Shown one piece after another: positions 1-9,084 of a DNA stretch of 32,106 bases (positions within the stretch are counted from its first letter, which is position 1; each line of letters begins with the position of its first letter). Source of the stretch: Rhodobacter sp. GTDB lineage: Bacteria > Pseudomonadota > Alphaproteobacteria > Rhodobacterales > Rhodobacteraceae. The position numbers and the translations under genes are program-made. The stretch covers positions 1 to 32,106 of the forward strand of contig JAIYDJ010000002.1 of NCBI GenBank assembly GCA_027487575.1. The letters are read 5' to 3'. A model generated the notes under the pieces. That model did not search any database. It was not told the origin of the DNA and saw only the letters and a program-made list of their open reading frames with translations.

Positions 1-975
<975 letters not shown>

Positions 976-995
976 ACGAGATCGGTCTAAAAGAC

Positions 996-1023
996 AAAAG
1001 CCCCGGAGCAATCTGGGGCTTTT
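996..1023 (+). terminator. Intrinsic terminator of ctaD
   Basis: AAAAGCCCC and GGGGCTTTT form a perfect 9-bp stem around a 10-base loop, 20 bases after the ctaD stop. The A-rich 5' arm and T-rich 3' arm mean it could work in both directions, but only ctaD reads into it. Confidence 0.9.
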
Positions 1024-1149
1024 GCACGACTTTCGACATGGAAACGTCGGAAATCCTCGGGAAATTGTTGAACGCGCTCAAGCGGCGGTTCGGCTCGGTA
1101 TCGTGATCGCCTACCTTTCCTTTGTCGGCCACCCCGCTATCGTTCTGCC

Positions 1150-1638
1150 ATGCCCTACCAATACCTCCCTTCGCCCCCGACCGAAACGCACCTGCACCTG
1201 TGGCCCCACCGCTCGCTGCCCAAGCGCGGGTTCGTGTGGTTCATCGCGGCAACCACCGGCCTGATCGCCGTGCCCCTGCTCAGCCTGCTGGGCAACCCCG
1301 CGCTGTGGTTCATGCTGCCCTTCCTGATGGCTGCCGTCGCAGGTGTCTGGTTCGCCCTGCAGCGCAGCTACCGCGATGCCGAGATTGTCGAGGATCTGAC
1401 GCTGACGCCCGACCTCGTGACCCTGACCCGCCACGGTCCGCGCGGGCAGCGGCAGGACTGGCAGGGCAACCCGCATTGGCTGCGGCTGACGCTGCACCCG
1501 ACCGCCGGTCCGGTGCCGAACTATCTGACCTTGAAGGCCGAAGGCCGCGAAGTGGAACTGGGTGCCTTCCTGACCTCCGAAGAACGGCTTGCGCTCCACC
1601 CCGACCTGACAAGGGCGCTGGCCACGCTCCGGCCCTGA
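1150..1638 (+). CDS. DUF2244 family integral membrane protein
   Basis: A 162-residue protein with two adjacent hydrophobic helices at about residues 28-47 and 50-69, followed by a soluble domain of about 90 residues. The layout and the sequence around RSYRDAEIVEDLTLTPD match DUF2244, a family of unknown function often found near cytochrome oxidase genes in alphaproteobacteria. The position just behind ctaD agrees with that. The ATG at 1150 has no clear Shine-Dalgarno sequence, but it is the natural start for the family. The ctaD terminator separates the two genes, so it probably has its own weak promoter. It is convergent with the leftward gene ending at 1654. A role in oxidase biogenesis is only an inference from context. 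Confidence 0.85.
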   Translation: MPYQYLPSPPTETHLHLWPHRSLPKRGFVWFIAATTGLIAVPLLSLLGNPALWFMLPFLMAAVAGVWFALQRSYRDAEIVEDLTLTPDLVTLTRHGPRGQRQDWQGNPHWLRLTLHPTAGPVPNYLTLKAEGREVELGAFLTSEERLALHPDLTRALATLRP

Positions 1639-1653
1639 CGGACGGTGTGGCGG

Positions 1654-2130
1654 TCAATACGCCCCGACGAACAGCTTTCGCAACCGGGCGGTGATGACAG
1701 GTCCGCTCTCGAAGACCTGGTCGATGCGGGGATAGATGTTGGGATACTCTGCCGCCATGTTGGCCAGCAGGGTCTGCAGGACCCACGTCTGTCCGTTCGG
1801 CGCGTTGTTTCCGAAAATCACGCTGACCGTGCTGTCCTGATGGCGGCCGCTGAATTTCTGGAACGCCTTGATCGCGGTCCCCACGGTAGGGTCATATCCC
1901 CCCACAAATCCGACCTTCAGTGCAGCCGCTTTGAAATCATCGCGGTCCTTGGCACTGTCCGATGGGCGGGGCGGGGCCTTGCTGGTGCAAAAGATACCGA
2001 ACCGAACCAGTTCGACATCATCAATGTTGTTTGTGCAGTTCGGCCCTACCGGCCCGCTGAGGTTGAAATAGAACCTGTCGAACGCCTCCGAGTAGGCGAC
2101 TTCCGGCCTGCAGCGCCCGGAGCGCGGCAT
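1654..2130 (-). CDS. Hypothetical protein with FYFNLSG motif (larger of a related pair)
   Basis: Not recognised. The 158-residue protein shares the N-terminal block FYFNLSGxVGP, followed by N..DDVE.VR.G, with the next gene upstream (2135-2359), so the two are diverged copies. The middle part (DDFKAAALKVGFVGGYD then TVGTAIKAFQKFSG) loosely resembles the helical pattern of peptidoglycan-binding domains, but this is weak. No signal peptide or membrane helix is seen. Start: ATGs exist at 2172, 2142 and 2130. The one at 2130 is preceded by CTAGGTTC, like the GGAGGTTCC before the upstream copy, and avoids a long overlap, so it is preferred. The gene probably follows 2135-2359 in one transcript (4-base gap). 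Confidence 0.65.
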   Translation of the reverse strand: MPRSGRCRPEVAYSEAFDRFYFNLSGPVGPNCTNNIDDVELVRFGIFCTSKAPPRPSDSAKDRDDFKAAALKVGFVGGYDPTVGTAIKAFQKFSGRHQDSTVSVIFGNNAPNGQTWVLQTLLANMAAEYPNIYPRIDQVFESGPVITARLRKLFVGAY

Positions 2131-2134
2131 GAAC

Positions 2135-2359
2135 CTAGTCATCAAAGGCGCCGACGGGTGCCACCGCCTCATGGGCGAACCGGAAGTCGCTCATCTGGTT
2201 TTGCCCCCAGACCCCGCGCCGTTCCAGGGCGCTACGCATGTTGCGCAGGCCCAGACGCACGAACTCGACGTCGTCGGCGGCATTGAACCGACCCGGACCG
2301 ACGTCGCCCGACAGATTGAAATAGAAAGCCCGGTGAGAGGGATCGGCCAACAGCTGCAT
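2135..2359 (-). CDS. Hypothetical protein with FYFNLSG motif (short copy)
   Basis: A 74-residue protein of unknown function. The ATG at 2359 is preceded by GGAGG at a 4-base distance, which supports translation. Residues 12-22 (FYFNLSGDVGP) and the following DDVEFVRLG match the start of the neighbouring 158-residue protein, but the second half is different and ends in an acidic tail. It may be a shortened duplicate or a module with its own role. The frame stays open upstream towards 2905, but that part runs antisense through the metalloprotease gene and is not believed. The upstream region to 2576 is shared with the divergent metalloprotease gene. Confidence 0.6.
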   Translation of the reverse strand: MQLLADPSHRAFYFNLSGDVGPGRFNAADDVEFVRLGLRNMRSALERRGVWGQNQMSDFRFAHEAVAPVGAFDD

Positions 2360-2576
2360 GGAACCTCCGGCGGCGAATAGGGTGCGGAAAAAATCGGCGG
2401 AAGAATGCCACAGTTTTTCATTGCCGAAAGCCCTCTGATTCGGCTCTGGCCAAGGCGGACCATCCGCTGGAAAGGGACTAACCCCTTGACCCGGAACCTG
2501 CGCAACACGCTTGCCGGACGGTTCATCGTGACTTAGAAGCTTTGCATTTCGTGACGCCATTTGCAGGACAGTTTCC

Positions 2577-3398
2577 ATGACTATTCCCCGCCGCTTTTCC
2601 CCCGCCCCCGGCATCACAGTCGACATCGCCGCCTCCAGCATCTCCATCGCGGGCCGCGCACAGGTCTGGGGGCCACAGGCAAACCCCGCCCGCGCCACGC
2701 TGATCCAGGACAGCATCAACCGCATCTGGACCGCCAACTTTGCCAACGGCTTCCGCGTGTCCTGCGCCATGCAGATCAGCCACCGCGCCTCCGGACCGCC
2801 GGCCGATGTGCTGCAGATCGAGATCGTGCCCATCGCGGGCCCGTCGAGCGTGACGACCCCGGTCATCGGAGCGCCAAGCATGCAACTCAATTCGAACGCC
2901 ACCAATGTCTACACCTGGGTTTCGGCCCATGAATTCGGGCATGTGCTGGGGATGAAAGACCGCTATTCGGAAACCCTGGCCAGCCAGATCTGCAGCAGTT
3001 TCGGCTGCGCGCGCACGACGACGGTTGAACGCGGCTATGAGGCGCTGTTAATGGGGGCACACATGGGGGCAATGGACACCCGCACGCTGGACGATCTGAA
3101 TGCCGAAACCGCTCCCGCGCCCTGGTGGATCAACGATGACGACCAGACCCGTGACTGGGTCATGGGCGCAACACCGGGCGCCATCGCCGCCCTGCCCGCG
3201 CGGCAGAAGGTGCAGGCGATCCGGGTGATGATGGGCTACTGGATCGACGACGAGGATGTGGCCGCGATAGAACGCATCTGTGCGAATGTCGGCAGTCCCG
3301 CCCATGCCCGGGCGATCCGCGAGGCGATCAATCCGCTGGACTTCACCAGCATCGGGCAGCGCACCCGCATCCGCGTGGCTTTTTCGGGCATGCCCTGA
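2577..3398 (+). CDS. Putative metzincin-type zinc metalloprotease without signal peptide
   Basis: A 273-residue protein carrying HEFGHVLGMKD at residues 118-128. This is the extended zinc motif HEXXHXXGXXD, in which Asp rather than His would be the third ligand, as in snapalysin-like metzincins. A plausible Met-turn (LLMGAHMG, Met159) follows at a suitable distance. The N-terminus is polar and shows no signal peptide, so the protein is either intracellular or exported by a leader-independent route. Residues about 180-273 form an additional domain with no recognised match. The start at 2577 has AGGA eight bases upstream. Stop and reverse-strand YqeY stop are two bases apart, so the genes converge. 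The gene is divergent from the FYFNLSG pair, which suggests a shared function but does not prove it. Substrate unknown. Confidence 0.7.
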   Translation: MTIPRRFSPAPGITVDIAASSISIAGRAQVWGPQANPARATLIQDSINRIWTANFANGFRVSCAMQISHRASGPPADVLQIEIVPIAGPSSVTTPVIGAPSMQLNSNATNVYTWVSAHEFGHVLGMKDRYSETLASQICSSFGCARTTTVERGYEALLMGAHMGAMDTRTLDDLNAETAPAPWWINDDDQTRDWVMGATPGAIAALPARQKVQAIRVMMGYWIDDEDVAAIERICANVGSPAHARAIREAINPLDFTSIGQRTRIRVAFSGMP

Positions 3399-3400
3399 CG

Positions 3401-3859
3401 CTAGCTGAGCCGCGCCTTGACCATCGGGCCGACCGCGCCGAAATCCATCTGCCCGGTGTAGCGGCCCTTCAGTGCTGCGATGACCCGGCCCATGTCGCGG
3501 ATGCCCGTGGCGCCGGTTTCGGTAACAGCGGCCGCAATCGCCGCTTCCACCTCGGCCGGGTCAAGCTGGCGCGGCAGGAATTCCTCGATCACCGTCACCT
3601 CGGCCAATTCCTGTTCGCACAGTTCCAGCCGCCCGCCCTCTTCATAGGCGCGGGCCGATTCCTGCCGCTGTTTCACCAGCTTGCCCAGAATGGCCAGTAT
3701 CTCGTCCTCGCTGACCAGTCCCTCGGCCCCGTCCGACCGGTTGGCGATTTCGCGGTCCTTGATGGCGGCGTTGATCAGCCGCAGCGTGGACAGCCGATTG
3801 GCCTGTCTGGCCTTCATCGCCTCTTTCAACGCACCTTGCAGGCGGTCGCGCAATGACAT
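3401..3859 (-). CDS. GatB/YqeY domain protein
   Basis: A 152-residue, mostly helical protein of the YqeY family, which is related to the C-terminal tail of the GatB amidotransferase subunit and is thought to bind tRNA. The whole length matches the usual size for stand-alone YqeY (about 150 residues). Typical segments are the N-terminal MSLRDRLQGALKEAMKA, KLVKQRQESARAYEEGGR and the C-terminal GRVIAALKGRYTGQMDFG. Start: an ATG at 3868 sits right on AAGG, while the ATG at 3859 has AAGGA eight bases upstream, so 3859 is used. A near-consensus promoter lies at 3889-3917. It is divergent from carA, a common arrangement in this family of bacteria as far as I recall. Confidence 0.9.
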   Translation of the reverse strand: MSLRDRLQGALKEAMKARQANRLSTLRLINAAIKDREIANRSDGAEGLVSEDEILAILGKLVKQRQESARAYEEGGRLELCEQELAEVTVIEEFLPRQLDPAEVEAAIAAAVTETGATGIRDMGRVIAALKGRYTGQMDFGAVGPMVKARLS

Positions 3860-3888
3860 GGGTCGCATCCTTGTGGTTTCAGCCGCGC

Positions 3889-3917
3889 ATCATACAAGGC
3901 CCACCCGTGCAAGACAA
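3889..3917 (-). promoter_or_regulatory. Sigma70-type promoter of the YqeY gene
   Basis: On the minus strand TTGTCT (3917-3912), a 17-base spacer and TATGAT (3894-3889). Transcription would start near 3882, giving a short leader of about 20 bases before the start at 3859. Confidence 0.7.
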
Positions 3918-3975
3918 CCGACGTCATTTCCGTCAAGCCCTTGAATAAACTAAACAACTCATTTGCATCCATCGC

Positions 3976-4004
3976 TTGACCCCACGCCCCGGCCCCCGTA
4001 GATT
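3976..4004 (+). promoter_or_regulatory. Sigma70-type promoter of carA
   Basis: TTGACC (3976-3981), a 17-base spacer and TAGATT (3999-4004), about 30 bases before the carA start. Back to back with the YqeY promoter, with about 60 bases between the two -35 boxes. Confidence 0.7.
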
Positions 4005-4034
4005 CCGCCGAGTTTGTCCGCAGGGAGTCGCACC

Positions 4035-5186
4035 ATGCCCATCCCCAAACCCACCGCCTGCCTAGTGCTGGCCGATGGATCGGTGTTCTACGGCATGGGC
4101 TTTGGCGCCACCGGCGAAACCGTGGCCGAACTGGTGTTCAACACAGCGATGACCGGCTATCAGGAAATCATGACCGACCCCAGCTATGCGGGGCAGGTCG
4201 TCACCTTCACCTTCCCGCATGTCGGCAATGTCGGCACCACCGCCGAGGATGACGAAACCGCCGATCCGGTGGCCGCGGGGATGGTCGTGAAGTGGGATCC
4301 GACCGAACCGTCGAACTGGCGCGCCACCAACGATCTGGCCTCGTGGCTGTTGGCCAAGGGCCGGATCGGCATCGGCGGCATCGACACGCGCCGCCTGACA
4401 CGCGCGATCCGGCAGCAGGGCGCACCGCATGTCGCGCTGGCACATGACCCCGCAGGCAATTTCGACCTTGGCGCATTGGTGGCCAAGGCCCGCGGCTGGG
4501 CCGGGCTTGTGGGGCTTGACCTTGCCAAGGGCGTGTCGTGCAGCCAGTCCTACCGCTGGGACGAACAGCGTTGGGCCTGGCCCGACGGATACATCCGCCG
4601 CAGCGGGCCGGGACTGCGCGTGGTGGCCATCGATTACGGCGCGAAACGCAACATCCTGCGCTGCCTTGCGTCTTCGGGATGCGAAGTGACGGTTCTGCCT
4701 GCGACAGCCACGGCCGCAGATGTGCTGGCCCTGAACCCGGAGGGCGTGTTTCTGTCCAACGGTCCGGGCGACCCTGCCGCAACCGGCGTCTATGCCGTTC
4801 CGATGATCCGCGGCGTTCTGGATGCCGACCTGCCCGTTTTCGGGATCTGTCTGGGCCACCAGATGCTGGCGCTGGCATTGGGCGCGGTAACGGTCAAGAT
4901 GAACCACGGTCACCACGGTGCCAACCATCCGGTCAAGGACCTCGACACCGGCAAGGTCGAAATCACCTCGATGAATCACGGCTTCACCGTGGACAGCCAG
5001 ACCCTGCCGCGCGGTGTGGTCGAAACGCATGTGTCGCTGTTCGACGGGTCGAATTGCGGCATCCGACTGGACGGAAAACCGGTGTTCTCGGTGCAGTATC
5101 ACCCCGAGGCGTCACCGGGTCCGCAGGACAGCTACTATCTGTTCGACCGGTTCGCCGCCGCGATGCAGGCCCGTCGCGCCGCCTGA
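4035..5186 (+). CDS. carA: Carbamoyl phosphate synthase small (glutaminase) subunit
   Basis: Hydrolyses glutamine and passes ammonia to CarB for carbamoyl phosphate, the precursor of pyrimidines and arginine. It is cytoplasmic and works as a CarA-CarB complex. The 383-residue product has the N-terminal CPSase small-chain domain (FNTAMTGYQEIMTDPSYAGQ) and a C-terminal class I glutamine amidotransferase domain. The nucleophile Cys272 lies in FGICLGHQ, and His356 and Glu358 lie in QYHPEAS. The start is the ATG at 4035 with GGGAG seven bases upstream; a TTG 21 bases earlier in the same frame has no such signal. Its own promoter lies at 3976-4004. carB is not next to it in this window, which is usual in these bacteria. 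Confidence 0.97.
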   Translation: MPIPKPTACLVLADGSVFYGMGFGATGETVAELVFNTAMTGYQEIMTDPSYAGQVVTFTFPHVGNVGTTAEDDETADPVAAGMVVKWDPTEPSNWRATNDLASWLLAKGRIGIGGIDTRRLTRAIRQQGAPHVALAHDPAGNFDLGALVAKARGWAGLVGLDLAKGVSCSQSYRWDEQRWAWPDGYIRRSGPGLRVVAIDYGAKRNILRCLASSGCEVTVLPATATAADVLALNPEGVFLSNGPGDPAATGVYAVPMIRGVLDADLPVFGICLGHQMLALALGAVTVKMNHGHHGANHPVKDLDTGKVEITSMNHGFTVDSQTLPRGVVETHVSLFDGSNCGIRLDGKPVFSVQYHPEASPGPQDSYYLFDRFAAAMQARRAA

Positions 5187-5211
5187 CCGCCATGCAGGTC
5201 TGGATCGGCCG

Positions 5212-5227
5212 TTAATCGTCCGTTAAC
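5212..5227. promoter_or_regulatory. CtrA-type box upstream of the glycosyltransferase gene
   Basis: TTAA-N7-TTAAC, an exact match to the CtrA response-regulator consensus known from Caulobacter and other alphaproteobacteria. It lies 42 bases before the start of the glycosyltransferase gene, where a promoter is expected, and just after the carA stop. Confidence 0.65.
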
Positions 5228-5269
5228 CGGTTTCCGGCAATCCTCGGGCTCTTGCAGCGAGGAGTGCGC

Positions 5270-7117
5270 ATGTCTGTCCTGCCGCTTGTGCCGCTGCCCG
5301 CGCAGACGGTCGCCGCCGCCCGGCTCAAGAACCGCCCGCCGATCGGGATCGACCTTCTTTCGAATGGCGCGGTATCGGCCCATGCGCTGGTGCAGGCGCT
5401 GCCGCGGGCCGGCGCGCTGCCTGCGCGTCTGCTGGGCCGCGGGCAGGCCGGGGACGACCTGCTCTATGCAGCGTTCGGGCATCATCACCAGTTGGGGATG
5501 GCCGATTTCACGGCCCATCCGCCCGACCCCGGTCTGATCGACCGATGGGGCGCGATGGATTGTCTGCGCGACGGGCTGCTGCCGGTGATGCGCGCGGGGG
5601 ATGTCACCGTGATTGCGGCGCAGGACCCTGAAACCTATGCCCGCAACCGCACGCGCCTGACCACCCTGTTCGGGCCCACCCTGCTTGCCCTGTCCCCGCC
5701 CCGCAGGCTGGAATCGGCCGTGCTGCAGGCGCGGGGCGCGATGCTGTCGCGCATCGCCGAACGGACAGTCCCGCCGGGCGAAAGCTGCCGCACCTGGAAC
5801 GCCACCAGTTCGGCACGCCTGATGCTTGCCTGCATGGCCTTGGCGACGGCGGCGGCGCTTTGGCCCCGGACGGTGCTGGCGGGTCTGACGCTGGTGTCGT
5901 TCGTGCTGTTTCTGGCAACCTTCGCGATGAAGGCGGCGGCGCTCTGGCTCGCCTTGCGTCCGGTGCAGCAGGACAGGGGGCTGCCTCCGGTCATCGCGCG
6001 CCTGCCGGTGGTGTCGATCCTCGTGGCACTGTACCGCGAGGCAGGGATCGCGCCGCGTCTGGTGCGGCGCCTGGGGAAGCTCGACTATCCGCGCGACCTT
6101 CTGGATATCGTGCTGGTGGTCGAAGAGGGCGATCATGCGACCAGAGACGCGCTCGCCTCCGCCGATCTGCCACCATGGATGCGGATCGTCGTGGCGCCGG
6201 AGGGCCGGGTCAAGACCAAGCCCCGCGCATTGAACCACGCGCTCGCGTTCTGCAAGGGCTCGATTGTCGGCGTCTACGATGCCGAAGACGCACCGGAACC
6301 CGACCAGATCCGCCGCGTCGTCGACCGGTTCCACCGGAGGGGGCCGCAAGTCGCCTGCCTGCAGGGCGTGCTCGACTTCTACAACCCCGCCACAAACTGG
6401 CTGTCGCGCTGTTTCACCATCGAATATGCGGCATGGTTCCGGGTGATCCTGCCCGGACTGCAGCGTCTGGGTGTTCCGATTCCGCTGGGCGGGACCACGC
6501 TGTTCTTCCGCCGCGACGTGCTTGAAAAGCTGGGCGCTTGGGATGCCTGGAACGTGACGGAAGATGCCGATCTGGGCATCCGTCTGGCCCGGCACGGCTA
6601 TCGGACCGAACTGATCGACAGCACCACGCATGAAGAGGCGAACTGCCGTGCCCTGCCCTGGATCAAGCAACGCTCGCGCTGGATCAAGGGCTACATGATG
6701 ACCTACGCCACCCATATGCGCGACCCTGTGCTGCTGTGGCGGCAGTTGGGACCCCGGCAGTTCGCGGGATTTCAGGTGCTGTTTCTGGGCAGCATCGCGC
6801 ATGTGCTGATGGCTCCGCTGATCTGGTCGCTGTGGCTTTTGATGCTGGGCTTGCCGCATCCGCTGACCCAAGTCATTCCCGGCCCCGCGCTGCTGGCCAT
6901 GTCGGGCCTTTTCCTGGCCGCCGAAGCGCTGTCGATCGCCACCGGACTGGTCGGTTTGCGCCGGTCCGGTCAGAAGATCAGCCCGGCCTGGGTGCCGACG
7001 CTGCACGTTTACAGCCCGCTCGGGGCGCTGGCCTCCTACAAGGCGCTTTGGGAAATGATGCACAGGCCGTTCTACTGGGACAAGACAAGCCACGGCCATT
7101 TCGACCAGGCCGAGTGA
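5270..7117 (+). CDS. Membrane-bound family 2 glycosyltransferase (cellulose synthase-like)
   Basis: A 615-residue inner-membrane processive-type glycosyltransferase. Residues 1 to about 150 resemble the MshEN/GspE N-terminal domain found on some GT2 enzymes (NfrB-like), sometimes a cyclic-di-GMP site; this part is an inference. Two hydrophobic helices at about 185-235 lead into the GT2 catalytic domain. Catalytic motifs are DAED (337-340), TED (430-432, general base) and QRSRW (467-471), as in cellulose and hyaluronan synthases. Further helices at about 500-580 close the membrane domain. The donor sugar and polymer cannot be told from sequence. Start 5270 has GAGGAG five bases upstream; an in-frame TTG at 5252 is rejected. 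A CtrA box at 5212-5227 suggests cell-cycle or motility-linked control. The stop directly abuts the stop of the convergent gntR gene. Confidence 0.9.
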   Translation: MSVLPLVPLPAQTVAAARLKNRPPIGIDLLSNGAVSAHALVQALPRAGALPARLLGRGQAGDDLLYAAFGHHHQLGMADFTAHPPDPGLIDRWGAMDCLRDGLLPVMRAGDVTVIAAQDPETYARNRTRLTTLFGPTLLALSPPRRLESAVLQARGAMLSRIAERTVPPGESCRTWNATSSARLMLACMALATAAALWPRTVLAGLTLVSFVLFLATFAMKAAALWLALRPVQQDRGLPPVIARLPVVSILVALYREAGIAPRLVRRLGKLDYPRDLLDIVLVVEEGDHATRDALASADLPPWMRIVVAPEGRVKTKPRALNHALAFCKGSIVGVYDAEDAPEPDQIRRVVDRFHRRGPQVACLQGVLDFYNPATNWLSRCFTIEYAAWFRVILPGLQRLGVPIPLGGTTLFFRRDVLEKLGAWDAWNVTEDADLGIRLARHGYRTELIDSTTHEEANCRALPWIKQRSRWIKGYMMTYATHMRDPVLLWRQLGPRQFAGFQVLFLGSIAHVLMAPLIWSLWLLMLGLPHPLTQVIPGPALLAMSGLFLAAEALSIATGLVGLRRSGQKISPAWVPTLHVYSPLGALASYKALWEMMHRPFYWDKTSHGHFDQAE

Positions 7118-7753
7118 TCAGCGCGTCTTCAACTCGCCCGCATCGACCCGCAAACGGGTTTCAAACGCGTTGCTGATATGGGCGCGCAAGCTGGCATAGG
7201 CCGCATCGCCGTCGCGGGCGGCAATCGCCGCAACGATGCTGTCATGTTCGTCCAGCGCCGCCGCATCCCGCCCGTCGGCGGCAAACGAGGTCGTCGCCAT
7301 GAGCGCCATCGCCCGGTGAACAAGGTCAAGCTGCTGCACCAGAAACCGGTTGTGCGAGGCGAGATGGATCTGCCGGTGGAACCTCTTGTTCGCCCGGCTC
7401 AACGCGCGCGGATCGCCGCCCAGCAGCGCCCGGTCATCCGCCACCATCCGGCGCATGACCCGCACCTCTTCGTCCGTCGCGTGCCGCGCCGCCAGCCTCG
7501 CCGCCAGCCCTTCCAACTCGGTGCGCACGGCGTAGAGTTCGGACAACTGGTTGTGGTCCAGCGAGGCCACGATCAGACTGCGCCCGTCGCGCGTCAGCAT
7601 TCCTTGGGTTTCCAGCCGCTGCAGCGCCTCGCGGACAGGCGTGCGGGAAACGCCCAGATGTTCGGCCAGTTCGGATTCGACCAGACGGTCACCGGGTTTG
7701 TAGACCCCTGCCTCGATCGCATCGAGGATCAGGATATAGGCATCTTTCTGCAC
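7118..7753 (-). CDS. GntR family transcriptional regulator (FadR/FCD subfamily)
   Basis: A 211-residue DNA-binding regulator. The N-terminal winged helix-turn-helix covers about residues 5-65 with the typical stretch ESELAEHLGVSRTPVREALQ. The C-terminal all-helical FCD ligand domain (about 75-200) usually binds small organic acids, often through a metal held by Asp and His; FHRQIHLASHN is the characteristic segment. The start at 7753 has an ACAGG element eight bases upstream. It is divergent from the UbiH-type hydroxylase gene, 131 bases apart, and may control it or itself, but no clear GntR operator was found there. Ligand and targets unknown. Confidence 0.92.
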   Translation of the reverse strand: MQKDAYILILDAIEAGVYKPGDRLVESELAEHLGVSRTPVREALQRLETQGMLTRDGRSLIVASLDHNQLSELYAVRTELEGLAARLAARHATDEEVRVMRRMVADDRALLGGDPRALSRANKRFHRQIHLASHNRFLVQQLDLVHRAMALMATTSFAADGRDAAALDEHDSIVAAIAARDGDAAYASLRAHISNAFETRLRVDAGELKTR

Positions 7754-7884
7754 GGAACCGACCTGTCAAAGAGTTTCGCAACCCTAGCAAGGGCCGCCGG
7801 TCTTCACAACCGGCCAAGGGGGCGGGCGCTTTGTCGCCTCGCAATCGCCCCCGCTGACGCTATGTTGTCCCGCAGAGGTGGACC

Positions 7885-9084
7885 ATGACGACACAGACCG
7901 TTGATATCCTGATTTCCGGCGGCGGCGTTGCCGGGCTGACCGCGGCCGCCGCGTTCGGCTCTGCCGGGTTTTCGGTTCTGTGCGTCGATCCGACCCCCCC
8001 GGTCACGGATGGACAGGCGACCGGTGCGGACCTGCGGACCACGGCCATCCTGCAGCCGTCGCTGCCGGTCCTGCAGGCAGCGGGATTGTGGGACCGTCTG
8101 ACGCCCCATGCCGCCGCCCTGCGGGTCATGCGGATCATCGACGCGGGCGGGCCGAGCCCGGAACCCCGTTTGATCAAGGACTTCGATTCGGCCGACATTT
8201 CGGAGGGGCCGTTCGGCTACAACCTGCCCAACTGGCTGCTGCGGCGCGAGATGGTCGCGCGGCTGGCCGAACTGCCAAACGTCGATTTCCGCCCCGGTGT
8301 CGCCACGACGGCGCTGATGACACGCACTTCGGAAGCGCGGGTGACGCTGTCCGACGGATCGCGCATTTCTGCCCGTCTTGCCATCGCCGCCGACGGGCGC
8401 AATTCGACGCTGCGGCAGGCGCTTGGCATTCCGGTCACCACCCTGCGCTATGGCCAGAAGGCGCTGGCCTTTGCCGTGACCCACCCGGTTCCGCACGACA
8501 ACGTGTCGACCGAAATCCACCGCTCGGGCGGGCCGTTCACGCTGGTCCCGCTGCCCGACCGCGACGGGATGCCCGCATCGGCCGTGGTCTGGATGGAGGA
8601 AGGCCCCGAGGCCCTGCGCCTGTCCACCCTGCCCGTCCCCGACTTCGAGACGGCGATGAACCTGAGGTCCTGTCAGGTGCTGGGGTCGCTGACCCTTGCT
8701 TCGCGCCGCATGGTCTGGCCGATCATCTCGCAGCGGGCCGAGCGCATGGCGGGTCAGCGCGTGGCCCTGATGGCCGAAGCCGCGCATGTCGTCCCCCCGA
8801 TCGGCGCGCAGGGGCTGAACATGAGCCTTGCGGACCTGGACTGCCTGATCGAGCTTGCAGCGGCGAACCCCGGCGCGCTGGGGGACCAGACCATGCTGGA
8901 CACCTATCACCGCCGACGTTATCCGGACGTGCAAATGCGGGTCATGGGCATCGACCTGTTGAACCGCGCGTCGATGGTCGGCGGGCAGTCCCTGCGCAAC
9001 CTGCGGGCGGGCGCGCTTGATACCCTGTATTCCTTCGGCCCGCTGCGCAAGACGCTGATGCGGACCGGGCTTGGGCTCAGGTAG
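7885..9084 (+). CDS. UbiH/UbiF/Coq6-type FAD-dependent hydroxylase
   Basis: A 399-residue flavoprotein monooxygenase of the ubiquinone-ring hydroxylase family, which adds a hydroxyl group to the quinone precursor ring with NAD(P)H and oxygen. Seen: the N-terminal dinucleotide fold ISGGGVAGLTAAA, the family block DLRTTAILQPS, the second FAD/NAD(P)H motif ADGRNSTLRQALG, and the C-terminal FAD motif AEAAHVVPPIGAQGLNMSL, where the usual GD is AE, as is common in these alphaproteobacterial proteins. GAGGT precedes the ATG at 7885 with good spacing. Which ring position it acts on (UbiL-, UbiH- or UbiF-like) cannot be decided from this sequence alone. The stop codon lies inside the palindrome at 9081-9106. 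Confidence 0.88.
   Translation: MTTQTVDILISGGGVAGLTAAAAFGSAGFSVLCVDPTPPVTDGQATGADLRTTAILQPSLPVLQAAGLWDRLTPHAAALRVMRIIDAGGPSPEPRLIKDFDSADISEGPFGYNLPNWLLRREMVARLAELPNVDFRPGVATTALMTRTSEARVTLSDGSRISARLAIAADGRNSTLRQALGIPVTTLRYGQKALAFAVTHPVPHDNVSTEIHRSGGPFTLVPLPDRDGMPASAVVWMEEGPEALRLSTLPVPDFETAMNLRSCQVLGSLTLASRRMVWPIISQRAERMAGQRVALMAEAAHVVPPIGAQGLNMSLADLDCLIELAAANPGALGDQTMLDTYHRRRYPDVQMRVMGIDLLNRASMVGGQSLRNLRAGALDTLYSFGPLRKTLMRTGLGLR

Noticed and set aside
2471..2520. TTGACC near 2488 as a promoter for the metalloprotease.
   Set aside because: No acceptable -10 box is found at 16-18 bases downstream.
2360..2905. Upstream extension of the short FYFNLSG gene.
   Set aside because: It runs antisense into the metalloprotease gene, and a GGAGG ribosome-binding site marks the start at 2359.
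5135..7099. Long open frame on the minus strand (about 650 codons) opposite the glycosyltransferase.
   Set aside because: Composition is Arg/Gln/His-rich low-complexity typical of the antisense of a GC-rich gene, while the plus-strand frame carries clear GT2 motifs.
7754..7884. GntR operator between the regulator and the hydroxylase gene.
   Set aside because: Only a weak 6-bp inverted repeat (GCCGGT/ACCGGC) is present, and it does not resemble a FadR-type site.
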